This document shows, piece by piece, positions 1-5,650 of a stretch of DNA of 6,592 nucleotides. Origin of the DNA: Deltaproteobacteria bacterium (GTDB taxonomy: Bacteria; Desulfobacterota; Desulfobacteria; Desulfobacterales; ETH-SRB1); contig DAOURZ010000081.1 of assembly GCA_030627475.1 (NCBI GenBank), positions 1-6,592 on the forward strand, given 5' to 3'. The position numbers were made by a program, and so were the translations under genes. The notes beneath the pieces are model-generated. The model was not told where the DNA came from, searched no databases, and saw only the letters and a list, made by a program, of their open reading frames with translations. Within the stretch, counting starts at the first letter, position 1. Each line of letters starts with the position of its first letter.

Positions 1-47
1 AAATTTATGCGCCTGTTTGTGGAAGTTAATTTGTCCCCCGTTCCTAA
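1..47 (-). repeat. Dispersed palindromic repeat, copy cut by window start
   Basis: This is a second copy of the stem-loop element found whole at 1627-1704, in the opposite orientation. Bases 23-47 are a diverged arm (starting AAGTTA, ending CGTTCCTAA). Bases 1-22 match the reverse complement of the loop of the complete copy at about 16 of 22 positions, including the block TGCGCCT. The other arm would lie to the left of the window. Because the loop is shared as well as the arm, this is a real repeat family and not just two hairpins with similar stems. The arm differs from the others (AATTTGTCCCC in place of ATTTCGTCCA), so it is an older or subfamily copy. No gene is visible in these bases. 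Confidence 0.6.
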
Positions 48-65
48 AAAACTAAAAAATCGGTC

Positions 66-95
66 TTGACATGGGGTCCGCTTTATAATTATCAT
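66..95 (+). promoter_or_regulatory. Candidate sigma-70 promoter for the beta-helix gene
   Basis: A perfect -35 hexamer TTGACA (66-71) is followed after 18 nt by TATCAT (90-95), one mismatch from the consensus -10. A perfect TATAAT also lies at 84-89, but only 12 nt from the -35, too close to pair with it. Transcription would start near 102, giving a leader of about 180 nt before the ATG at 282. This is sequence resemblance only, in AT-rich DNA where such matches also arise by chance. Confidence 0.4.
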
Positions 96-207
96 TGAAT
101 TTTAAGTAATCGTATTACCAGCCTAATCTGTGAAGGGTACAAAAAAAATAACTATTTCATAGAAATTTTCTCCTCCTGTTTTGAATGAATTGCAAGCCTT
201 ATGTGGC

Positions 208-255
208 TTTATCAATTAAGTTATCAATTAATTTATTGTTAAATTTATTGTTAAA
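208..255. repeat. Four tandem 12-bp AT-rich units in the 5' leader
   Basis: Four consecutive 12-mers lie end to end: TTTATCAATTAA (208-219), GTTATCAATTAA (220-231), then TTTATTGTTAAA twice without change (232-243, 244-255). The first pair differ by one base, the second pair are identical, and the two types share 8 of 12 positions. The array ends 26 nt before the start codon at 282 and just upstream of the Shine-Dalgarno. It could be a binding array for a regulator, or simple slippage-born repetition in an AT-rich leader; the sequence alone does not decide. Confidence 0.6.
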
Positions 256-281
256 CTAAGGAACATGAAAGGAGTTATGAA

Positions 282-1622
282 ATGCAGATTAAAAAAATTT
301 TTCAGTTGGGTTTGACGCTTTCCATCCTATGTACCGCAACAATCTCATTAGCCGCGCTTTGGGGCGATATTAACCGTGATGAGAAGATAGGGCTTGCAGA
401 GGCGATCTATGCCTTACAGGTCAGTAGCGGGTTGAAACCTCAGTATGTGAATGAAACTCACACCGGTACGCTTACCTCCAATGAAACATGGACCCCTAAC
501 GGAAATCCGCACATTATCAGCGGCACACTCACAATTGCCGGAGATCCGCCAAACGGGGCAACCCTGACAATTCAGCCCGGTGTTGAAGTGTGGTTTGAGG
601 AAAATGCATCAATAGAAATCGGTAAGGATAATTCACCGGGTACTTTGCAGGCTTTAGGCTCTGAGACTTCCGGAATTGTTTTTACAAGCAATCAGTCATC
701 CAAAACCAAAGGATGGTGGGATTACATACGTTTCAATGAACAGGCGGTGAACTGCCGGATGTCATACTGCAACATTGAATACGGCGGCGGGTATGATAAC
801 TGGAACACTGCGGGAAACGTGGTGATTTATAAAGCTGAAAATGTCATTGTAAAAAACTGCACAATCACTAAAAGCGGCACAAACGGTGTATTCTTTGTAG
901 ATAACACCGGTTTTGTAACTTTTTCAGATAATACGATCACAGGTAACGGCGATAATGAAAATAAGAATTACGGCAGATACGGAATCTCACTCTACGCGGA
1001 TCAGGTTCGGGGGATAGATGTCACAAACCAGGTGGCGGGCAATGAGCTTGGAGGGGTTTATATCCGGAAGGATACAGTGACGAATACTGCCACATGGTAT
1101 AATCTGGATGCTCCCTATATTGTAGGAGATGTCACTGTGGCAGATACTAACGGTGTAACATTAACCCTTAAAGCAGGTACACAGTTCCGGTTTATCGAAG
1201 GTTCCATGTTCGAAGTGGGTGCTGCTGACAAGCCCGGAACCCTTGTTGCCGATGGAACAGCAGGTGATATTCTTTTTACCGGCCACCAGACTGTTAAAAC
1301 AAAAGGATGGTGGAACGGAATTCGTTTCAATTCGACTGCAGTGAATTGTATACTGAAAAATTGCAAAGTTGAATATGGAGGCGGATATGCTTCCTGGAAT
1401 AGCGCTGCCAATGTAGTCGTAATCACTCAGAACGGAACAGATATTTATGACTCAGATATAAGCAATAGCGAAAATTATGGCATGAAATTTTTATCGGGAG
1501 GCACTGCAAATATCGAAGACACAGCTTTCAGTACCAATAATCTTGAAGATATATATATATATGATAATAATTCAGGCTATACAGGCTCGCCAGCAGGATC
1601 ACCATCAATAAAAGGACCCTAA
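282..1622 (+). CDS. Secreted parallel beta-helix protein with N-terminal EF-hand/dockerin-like motif
   Basis: This is a predicted exported protein of 446 residues with unknown substrate. Residues 1-25 form a signal peptide (KK, hydrophobic core, SLA-A cleavage site); Cys17 does not sit in a good lipobox, so it is probably not a lipoprotein. Residues 29-40 read DINRDEKIGLAE, an EF-hand-like calcium loop as in one half of a dockerin, followed by the helix AIYALQVSSGL. The rest is beta-strand-rich, with the N, G and V/I pattern of right-handed parallel beta-helix proteins. It contains a duplication: residues 141-182 and 339-380 (each starting KTKGWW, with EYGGGY further on) match at 27 of 42 positions, offset by exactly 198 residues. 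The start is supported by AAAGGAG (268-274) 7 nt upstream of the ATG. The C-terminus ends soon after the second repeat, with no visible anchor or sorting domain. The gene stands alone on its strand and converges on tex. An adhesin, a polysaccharide-binding or a structural surface protein are all possible; no catalytic motif is recognised. Confidence 0.85.
   Translation: MQIKKIFQLGLTLSILCTATISLAALWGDINRDEKIGLAEAIYALQVSSGLKPQYVNETHTGTLTSNETWTPNGNPHIISGTLTIAGDPPNGATLTIQPGVEVWFEENASIEIGKDNSPGTLQALGSETSGIVFTSNQSSKTKGWWDYIRFNEQAVNCRMSYCNIEYGGGYDNWNTAGNVVIYKAENVIVKNCTITKSGTNGVFFVDNTGFVTFSDNTITGNGDNENKNYGRYGISLYADQVRGIDVTNQVAGNELGGVYIRKDTVTNTATWYNLDAPYIVGDVTVADTNGVTLTLKAGTQFRFIEGSMFEVGAADKPGTLVADGTAGDILFTGHQTVKTKGWWNGIRFNSTAVNCILKNCKVEYGGGYASWNSAANVVVITQNGTDIYDSDISNSENYGMKFLSGGTANIEDTAFSTNNLEDIYIYDNNSGYTGSPAGSPSIKGP
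1549..1562 (+). repeat. (AT)7 dinucleotide tract inside the beta-helix gene
   Basis: Seven uninterrupted AT units lie within the coding sequence and encode part of the stretch EDIYIYD near residue 424. Gain or loss of one unit would shift the frame and change only the last 20 or so residues. Seven dinucleotide units is at the low end for slippage-prone tracts. Confidence 0.7.
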
Positions 1623-1626
1623 GACA

Positions 1627-1704
1627 TTAGAAACGTGGACGAAATAACTTCAGCAAGTAGGCGCACAGATTTGGGTACAAAAGTTATTTCGTCCATGTTC
1701 CTTA
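1627..1704 (+). repeat. 78-bp palindromic repeat (complete copy), hairpin between convergent genes
   Basis: Two 24-nt arms, 1627-1650 and 1681-1704, are inverted copies of each other and enclose a 30-nt loop. Of 24 stem positions, 21 are Watson-Crick pairs, one is G·U and two are mismatches. The loop carries GTAGGCGCACAGATTTGGG, also seen in diverged form at 1-22. TTA lies just outside both ends as a direct repeat (1627-1629 and 1702-1704), which could be a 3-bp target-site duplication. The left arm begins 5 nt after the stop of the beta-helix gene; the right end contains the tex stop codon. There is no U-run after either arm, so a classical intrinsic terminator is unlikely, although a long hairpin could still protect both mRNA 3' ends. 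No transposase is encoded here. A REP- or MITE-like non-autonomous element is the best guess. Confidence 0.8.
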
Positions 1705-3993
1705 TTTAAACCCGCTTTTTATTAGGGCTTCTGCTAACGGGTTATTAAACGGGGCATTCCTGCTGCTTACTTTATTTTTTTTATTATTCTTTGGTTTCGA
1801 ATTACGCTTTTGAGCCTTTTTCAAACCAGGGTTTTCCACCGAAGCATCTGACTTTTTGGATTGCGATTTCATTGAGAGAGAAATTCTTTTTCTGGCAAGG
1901 TCGACCTTGAGCACGGTTACCAATACCTTTTGCTGAACTTTTACAATGTCACCGGGATTTTTTACAAACCTGTCTGCCATCTCGCTGACATGTACAAGGC
2001 CGTCCTGATGCACCCCCATATCAACAAAAGCGCCGAACGCTGTAATATTTGTTACAATTCCGGGAAGTTTCATTCCTGATCTCAGGTCTTCGATTTTTTC
2101 AATACCATCGGCAAATGCGAATGCCTCAAATTTTTTTCTTGGGTCACGTCCCGGTTTTGCCAGTTCATCAAGGATATCATTCAGCGTGGGCAGCCCGACT
2201 GAATCAGTAACATATTTTGTAACATCAATTTGATTCCTGATTTCAGGCTTTTTTAAAATATCAACGACCGCAGTATCAAGATCTTTGGCTACGGCGTCAA
2301 CAATATGGTAAGTTTCAGGATGCACTGCACTGGCATCAAGGGGGTTTTCACCGTTATAAATCCTTAAAAAACCAGCAGACTGTTCAAACGCCTTGGGACC
2401 AAGGCGCGATACTTTTGTCAGTTGCTGTCTATACATGAAGGGGCCGTTCTCCTCACGATAAGCGACAACATTTTTTGCAAGCCCGGCATTCATGCCTGAA
2501 ACATACGTAAGGAGCTGGGCGCTGGCTCTGTTCAAATCAACTCCGACACCGTTAACGCAACTCATAACAACATCATCAAGGGACTGTTTCAGGGCCTTCT
2601 GATCAACATCATGCTGGTACTGACCCACACCTATTGATTTTGGATCAATTTTTACGAGCTCTGCAAGGGGATCCATCAAACGTCTTCCGATTGATACAGC
2701 TCCACGCACTGTTAGATCATGATTCGGAAACTCATCCCTTGCCGCTTCAGAAGCAGAATATATTGAAGCACCGCTCTCATTGACCATTATAATCTGCACA
2801 GGCTTTGAAAAAGGGACAGCCTTGACAAAGGCTTCCGTTTCTCTGCCTGCCGTACCGTTTCCCACAGCTATGACTTCAACCTCAAATTTTTCGCACAGGG
2901 ATTTAATCTTTTCTGTTTCTGCAAGAGTCTTTTTTTCAGACATATGAGGATAAACAGTATCATAATGAAGCAGTTTGCCCTGCCTATCAAGACAGACAAG
3001 TTTGCACCCGGTTCTGAATCCCGGGTCTATTCCCATAACACGTTTTGCTCCCAACGGAGGAGCAAGCAAGAGCTGACGAAGGTTATCCGCAAAGACTTTT
3101 ATTGCTTCGGTCTCAGCCCTTTCTTTTGTATAAAGCCTGGTTTCAGTTTCCATTGAACGGGAAAGGAGACGTTTATAGCAATCCTTTGCAGCCAGCTTTA
3201 CCTGTGCGGAATCATCCCCCTCCCCTTTAACAAACAGGTTTTCAAGTATAGCATTTGCCTCTTCTTCATCAGGCAGTATATCAAGGTTCAGAAAATCTTC
3301 ACCTTCACCTCGTCTCATGGCCAGCATCCTGTGAGAAGGAACACCGGCAACCGGTTCTTCCCAGTCAAAATAATCCCTGAATTTAGCCCCTTTTTCCTCC
3401 ATGCCCGAAGCAACCTGACTTTTAATCGCAGATTTTGTAAAAAAGAGGTTCCTCAGCCGAGCTCTGGCCTTATCATTCTCATTTATAATTTCCGCAATTA
3501 TATCTCTGGCCCCTGCCAGAGCATCTTCTACAGATTCAACTCCCTTTTCAGGATCAACGAAAAATTCCGCCTCTTTGACCGGATTTGCTCCTTTTTGCTC
3601 AAAAATCATTAGCGCCAGCGGTTCAAGTCCTTTTTCCTTTGCCATAATAGCCCTGGTCCGTCGTTTAGGCTTATAGGGGAGATATATGTCTTCAAGCACA
3701 GCCATTACTTCCGCAGCAAGAACTTTTTCTTGCAGTTCATCCGTCAGGTGGCCGTGTTTTTCAAGAGATTTGAGGATCGCTTTCTTTCGTTCTTTCAGTT
3801 CCACAAGCTGGTTCATCCTGTCCCTGACAGCCATAACAGCAACTTCATCAAGACTTCCCGTTGCTTCTTTTCTGTAACGCGCGATAAACGGAATTGTCGC
3901 GCCTTCCGCAAGAAGGGAAGCCACGGCCTGAACCTGATTATTATTTATATTTTGTTCTTCAGCAATTTTGGATATAAATGTATTGTTGTTCAT
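1702..3993 (-). CDS. tex: Tex, S1 RNA-binding transcription accessory protein
   Basis: Tex is a conserved cytoplasmic nucleic-acid-binding protein linked to transcription and RNA metabolism. The full domain order is visible. The Tex N-terminal helical region begins at the start (GATIPFIARYRKEATGSLDE at 31-50) and runs through YLPYKPKRRTRA (104-115). A YqgF/RuvC-like fold spans about 316-465 (MGIDPGFRTG at 320-329; VNESGASIYSASEAARDEFP at 404-423; DPLAELVKIDP at 441-451). Helix-hairpin-helix motifs lie at about 484-545 (VDLNRASAQLL; GPFMYRQQL). An S1 domain lies at about 642-710 (GIVTNITAFGAFVDMG; GLVHVSEM; ISLSMK). The lysine-rich tail after 710 is typical. The length of 763 residues fits the family (E. 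coli YhgF is about 770). AGAGGA lies 3 nt before the ATG. The stop codon falls inside the end of the palindromic repeat, so the repeat abuts the gene exactly. The gene appears monocistronic and intact, and the tRNA-Val gene lies upstream on the same strand. Confidence 0.97.
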   Translation of the reverse strand: MNNNTFISKIAEEQNINNNQVQAVASLLAEGATIPFIARYRKEATGSLDEVAVMAVRDRMNQLVELKERKKAILKSLEKHGHLTDELQEKVLAAEVMAVLEDIYLPYKPKRRTRAIMAKEKGLEPLALMIFEQKGANPVKEAEFFVDPEKGVESVEDALAGARDIIAEIINENDKARARLRNLFFTKSAIKSQVASGMEEKGAKFRDYFDWEEPVAGVPSHRMLAMRRGEGEDFLNLDILPDEEEANAILENLFVKGEGDDSAQVKLAAKDCYKRLLSRSMETETRLYTKERAETEAIKVFADNLRQLLLAPPLGAKRVMGIDPGFRTGCKLVCLDRQGKLLHYDTVYPHMSEKKTLAETEKIKSLCEKFEVEVIAVGNGTAGRETEAFVKAVPFSKPVQIIMVNESGASIYSASEAARDEFPNHDLTVRGAVSIGRRLMDPLAELVKIDPKSIGVGQYQHDVDQKALKQSLDDVVMSCVNGVGVDLNRASAQLLTYVSGMNAGLAKNVVAYREENGPFMYRQQLTKVSRLGPKAFEQSAGFLRIYNGENPLDASAVHPETYHIVDAVAKDLDTAVVDILKKPEIRNQIDVTKYVTDSVGLPTLNDILDELAKPGRDPRKKFEAFAFADGIEKIEDLRSGMKLPGIVTNITAFGAFVDMGVHQDGLVHVSEMADRFVKNPGDIVKVQQKVLVTVLKVDLARKRISLSMKSQSKKSDASVENPGLKKAQKRNSKPKNNKKNKVSSRNAPFNNPLAEALIKSGFK

Positions 3994-4128
3994 AGTTCCT
4001 CTGCATTAATTTTCTGTGGCTAATTACCGTAGTCAGGCTGAAACTGTTTAGACTGAAGGCTGGAAACTGGAGGGGTCAAAAAAATACGATTGCCGTACTT
4101 TAGCTGAGCTTGCCACAGAAGGTAATAA

Positions 4129-4164
4129 AAAGAATTTACAGCTTCATATTGCCGTAAACTCTTT
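4129..4164 (-). terminator. AU-rich hairpin after tRNA-Val, possible terminator
   Basis: On the minus strand, 8 nt after the tRNA CCA end, AAAGAGTTTAC (4164-4154) can pair with GTAAATTCTTT (4139-4129) over 11 bp with one G·U and a 14-nt loop. The U-rich side of the stem runs on into UU-A-UU. The stem has few GC pairs, so it is weak as an intrinsic terminator, but its position right behind a tRNA fits. The rest of the gap up to tex (4020-4128) shows only an imperfect direct repeat (AGGCTGAAACTG at 4035-4046 and AGGCTGGAAACTG at 4057-4069) and no clear tex promoter. Confidence 0.4.
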
Positions 4165-4171
4165 GTATTAG

Positions 4172-4246
4172 TGGTAGGCGGTACTGGGTTTGAACCAGTG
4201 ACTTCCACCGTGTGAAGGTGGCACTCTCCCGCTGAGTTAACCGCCC
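4172..4246 (-). tRNA. tRNA-Val (anticodon CAC)
   Basis: The minus strand folds as a complete 75-nt cloverleaf. The acceptor GGGCGGT pairs with ACCGCCT (with a G·U first pair). The D arm is ACTC/GAGT with AGCGGGA in the loop. The anticodon stem is CCACC/GGTGG with loop TTCACAC, so the anticodon is CAC, reading GUG valine. The T arm is ACTGG/CCAGT with loop TTCAAAC. The discriminator is A and the CCA end is encoded. The gene lies 45 nt downstream of scpB on the same strand, so it could be processed from the scpAB transcript or have its own promoter in the AT-rich gap. A small hairpin, ATTGAG-TAC-CTCAAT (4247-4261), directly precedes the mature 5' end. Confidence 0.95.
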
Positions 4247-4288
4247 ATTGAGTACCTCAATTGTATTGATTAATAATAAATTTCTCAT

Positions 4289-4312
4289 AAGTTATTTCGG
4301 CCACGTTCCTAA
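4289..4312. repeat. Solitary arm of the palindromic repeat, inside the scpB 3' end
   Basis: Bases 4289-4312 match the consensus arm of the 1627-1704 element at 23 of 24 positions (a G replaces T at 4300). No partner arm or loop sequence follows in either direction, so this is a half element. On the minus strand it encodes the last six residues of ScpB, LGTWPK, and its stop codon. It is therefore both repeat and coding sequence. Confidence 0.7.
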
Positions 4313-4912
4313 GTCAAGATTTTTTTTATCCTCATCTGCTGTTTGCCCAATTATTTCTGAGGCTGCATTGGCTAATGATTCGGATGAAGAATCTCCAAGC
4401 TCTTCTATTTCTTTTGGGGATGGGAGATCTTTCAGGTCTTTTAATTCAAAAAGTTCCAGAAATTTCTTTGTTGTCGTATAGATTATCGGTCTGCCGGGAA
4501 TCTCCCTGCGGCCTATCACCCGGATCAGCTTTCGCTCAAGCAGCATGCGCAGAATCCCCCCACAGTCAACACCCCGCAAGTGTTCAATATCACTGCGTAT
4601 CACAGGCTGTTTGTACGCAACTATAGCAAGTGTTTCAAGGGCAGCGTTGCTCAAGCGGAAAGGATTTGGCTTTAACAAACGTTTGATCCACTGGCTGTAT
4701 TCGGACCGGGTGCGAATCTGGTATCCCCCCGCGACCTCACGCAAAAAAAAACCGCCTTTGCGCGCTTCATATTCATTTGAAAGTTCATTCAAAACGTGAT
4801 TGATCGCATTAGAGTCAGTGGAATCAAGCACTTTTTTGATGCTGTCTATTGTAAGTGGTTCTTCAGCAACAAACAGCAGGCTTTCAATAATATTCTTTAT
4901 ATCTTTTATCAT
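4292..4912 (-). CDS. scpB: ScpB, segregation and condensation protein B
   Basis: ScpB is a kleisin-associated subunit that dimerises and binds ScpA, bridging the SMC heads in the bacterial condensin complex for chromosome compaction and segregation. The sequence shows the two winged-helix domains of the family. The first covers residues 1-75 (IIESLLFVAEEPLTIDSI; GGYQIRTRSEY). The second covers about 85-160 (LSNAALETLAIVAYKQPVIR at 87-106; RGVDCGGILRMLLERKLIR; GRREIPGRPIIYTTTKKFLE). At 206 residues it has the usual length. Its ATG overlaps the scpA TGA (ATGA, 4909-4912). No Shine-Dalgarno precedes it, so translational coupling to scpA is likely. The last residues, LGTWPK, and the stop come from a solitary repeat arm (4289-4312), after an acidic, poorly conserved tail. 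The native C-terminus may thus have been replaced or slightly altered, outside the folded domains. Confidence 0.95.
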   Translation of the reverse strand: MIKDIKNIIESLLFVAEEPLTIDSIKKVLDSTDSNAINHVLNELSNEYEARKGGFFLREVAGGYQIRTRSEYSQWIKRLLKPNPFRLSNAALETLAIVAYKQPVIRSDIEHLRGVDCGGILRMLLERKLIRVIGRREIPGRPIIYTTTKKFLELFELKDLKDLPSPKEIEELGDSSSESLANAASEIIGQTADEDKKNLDLGTWPK

Positions 4913-5619
4913 AAATAAAAAAGTCTGATAACACCTGACTGGGTATGCTGGACGATCCGAACCAGACCTATTTTTACCATTTCCAGCATTGCAAGAAAAG
5001 TCAGTACAATCTCGATTCTTGCTACATTTGCAGCGAATAGTTCTTCAAAGCTTATTGATTCCTTTTCTTTAAAAATATCAATCAGTCTGGAAATCTTGTC
5101 TTTTACAGACATGCTGTCGGCAGTGATGTTTATTTTTTGATCTTCGGATATATTTTTAAGTATTTTTTGGAATGCGTCAATAAGCTCGAACAGACCTACG
5201 GTTATGACTTCTTCATCCTGGTTTGACAAAAAATCTTTTATATCGGGCTGTCTGATAAAAGTACTGTCTCCAAGCAGATTTCTTACGGATAGCTGCTCGG
5301 CAGCAGATTTTATCTCAAGGTATTCAAGAATAGGCCTTGCAATTTCCATACGTGGATCTTCTTCCTCTTCACTTTCATGCACAGGAAGAAGCATTTTTGA
5401 TTTTATCTGGGCCAGAGTCGCAGCCATCAATATAAAATCTCCGGCAAGGTCTATGTTCAATGCCTTCATCAGAGACAGGCAACCAAGATACTGATCTGTA
5501 ATCAAAGCAATCGGAATGTCGTATATATCCACCTCATTCTTTTTTATAAGATGAACAAGAAGATCCATAGGGCCTTCAAACACTTCATCCAGCAATACTT
5601 TGTAGGGTTCTTCAAACAT
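4909..5619 (-). CDS. scpA: ScpA, segregation and condensation protein A (kleisin)
   Basis: ScpA is the kleisin that links the two SMC heads and recruits ScpB. The N-terminal SMC-neck-binding region shows the family signature FEGPMDLLVHLIKKNEVDIY at 14-33, followed by DIPIALITDQYL. SKMLLP lies at 74-79 just before an acidic linker (ESEEEEDPR, 82-90). The C-terminal winged helix covers about 170-236 (FEELF; RIEIVLTFLAMLEMVKIGLV at 201-220). The length of 236 residues is normal. The start at 5619 is the only candidate: the frame is open upstream for nine codons to the TAG of the preceding gene, with no ATG, GTG or TTG between. No Shine-Dalgarno is visible in the T-rich leader, which instead carries a partial repeat arm. 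scpB follows with a 4-nt overlap. Confidence 0.95.
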   Translation of the reverse strand: MFEEPYKVLLDEVFEGPMDLLVHLIKKNEVDIYDIPIALITDQYLGCLSLMKALNIDLAGDFILMAATLAQIKSKMLLPVHESEEEEDPRMEIARPILEYLEIKSAAEQLSVRNLLGDSTFIRQPDIKDFLSNQDEEVITVGLFELIDAFQKILKNISEDQKINITADSMSVKDKISRLIDIFKEKESISFEELFAANVARIEIVLTFLAMLEMVKIGLVRIVQHTQSGVIRLFYL

Positions 5620-5633
5620 AAAAAATAATACGG

Positions 5634-5650
5634 TTCGTCTACGTTCCTAA
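5634..5650. repeat. Partial arm of the palindromic repeat between the DUF6941-like gene and scpA
   Basis: TTCGTCTACGTTCCTAA matches the outer 17 bases of the consensus arm at 16 positions; the inner part (toward 5624) has diverged or is missing, and no loop or partner arm follows. On the minus strand its TTAG end supplies the TAG stop of the 5647-6039 gene. It lies 14 nt upstream of the scpA start, where a ribosome binding site would be expected. Confidence 0.6.

Noticed and set aside
84..89. Perfect TATAAT as the -10 partner of TTGACA at 66-71
   Set aside because: The spacer would be only 12 nt, too short for sigma-70; TATCAT at 90-95 with an 18-nt spacer was preferred.
194..209. Hairpin AAGCC-TTATGT-GGCTT in the leader as an attenuator or riboswitch part
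   Set aside because: The stem is only 5 bp, with no known riboswitch core around it and no convincing U-run after it.
1115..1426. Minus-strand open frame of 103 codons inside the beta-helix gene
   Set aside because: It is antisense to a well-supported gene, has no ribosome binding site that stands out, and the peptide shows no family character.
1627..1704. The inverted repeat as a classical bidirectional Rho-independent terminator
   Set aside because: Neither arm is followed by a run of U in the transcript, the loop is 30 nt long, and the arm and loop recur elsewhere, which fits a repeat family better.
4012..4120. 9-bp inverted repeat TTCTGTGGC (4012-4020) and GCCACAGAA (4112-4120) as ends of a small insertion
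   Set aside because: Pairing does not extend beyond the 9 bases on either side and there is no flanking duplication, so chance is a sufficient explanation.
4020..4208. Minus-strand open frame beginning MEVTGSNPVPPTTN
   Set aside because: Its start lies in the tRNA-Val gene. The GSNPVPP-type peptide is the usual false product of reading a tRNA T arm and acceptor as protein; the rest has no recognisable features.
4172..4246. tRNA-Val as an integration site for a mobile island
   Set aside because: No integrase gene and no direct repeat of the tRNA 3' end is visible in the window, and the neighbours on both sides are housekeeping genes.
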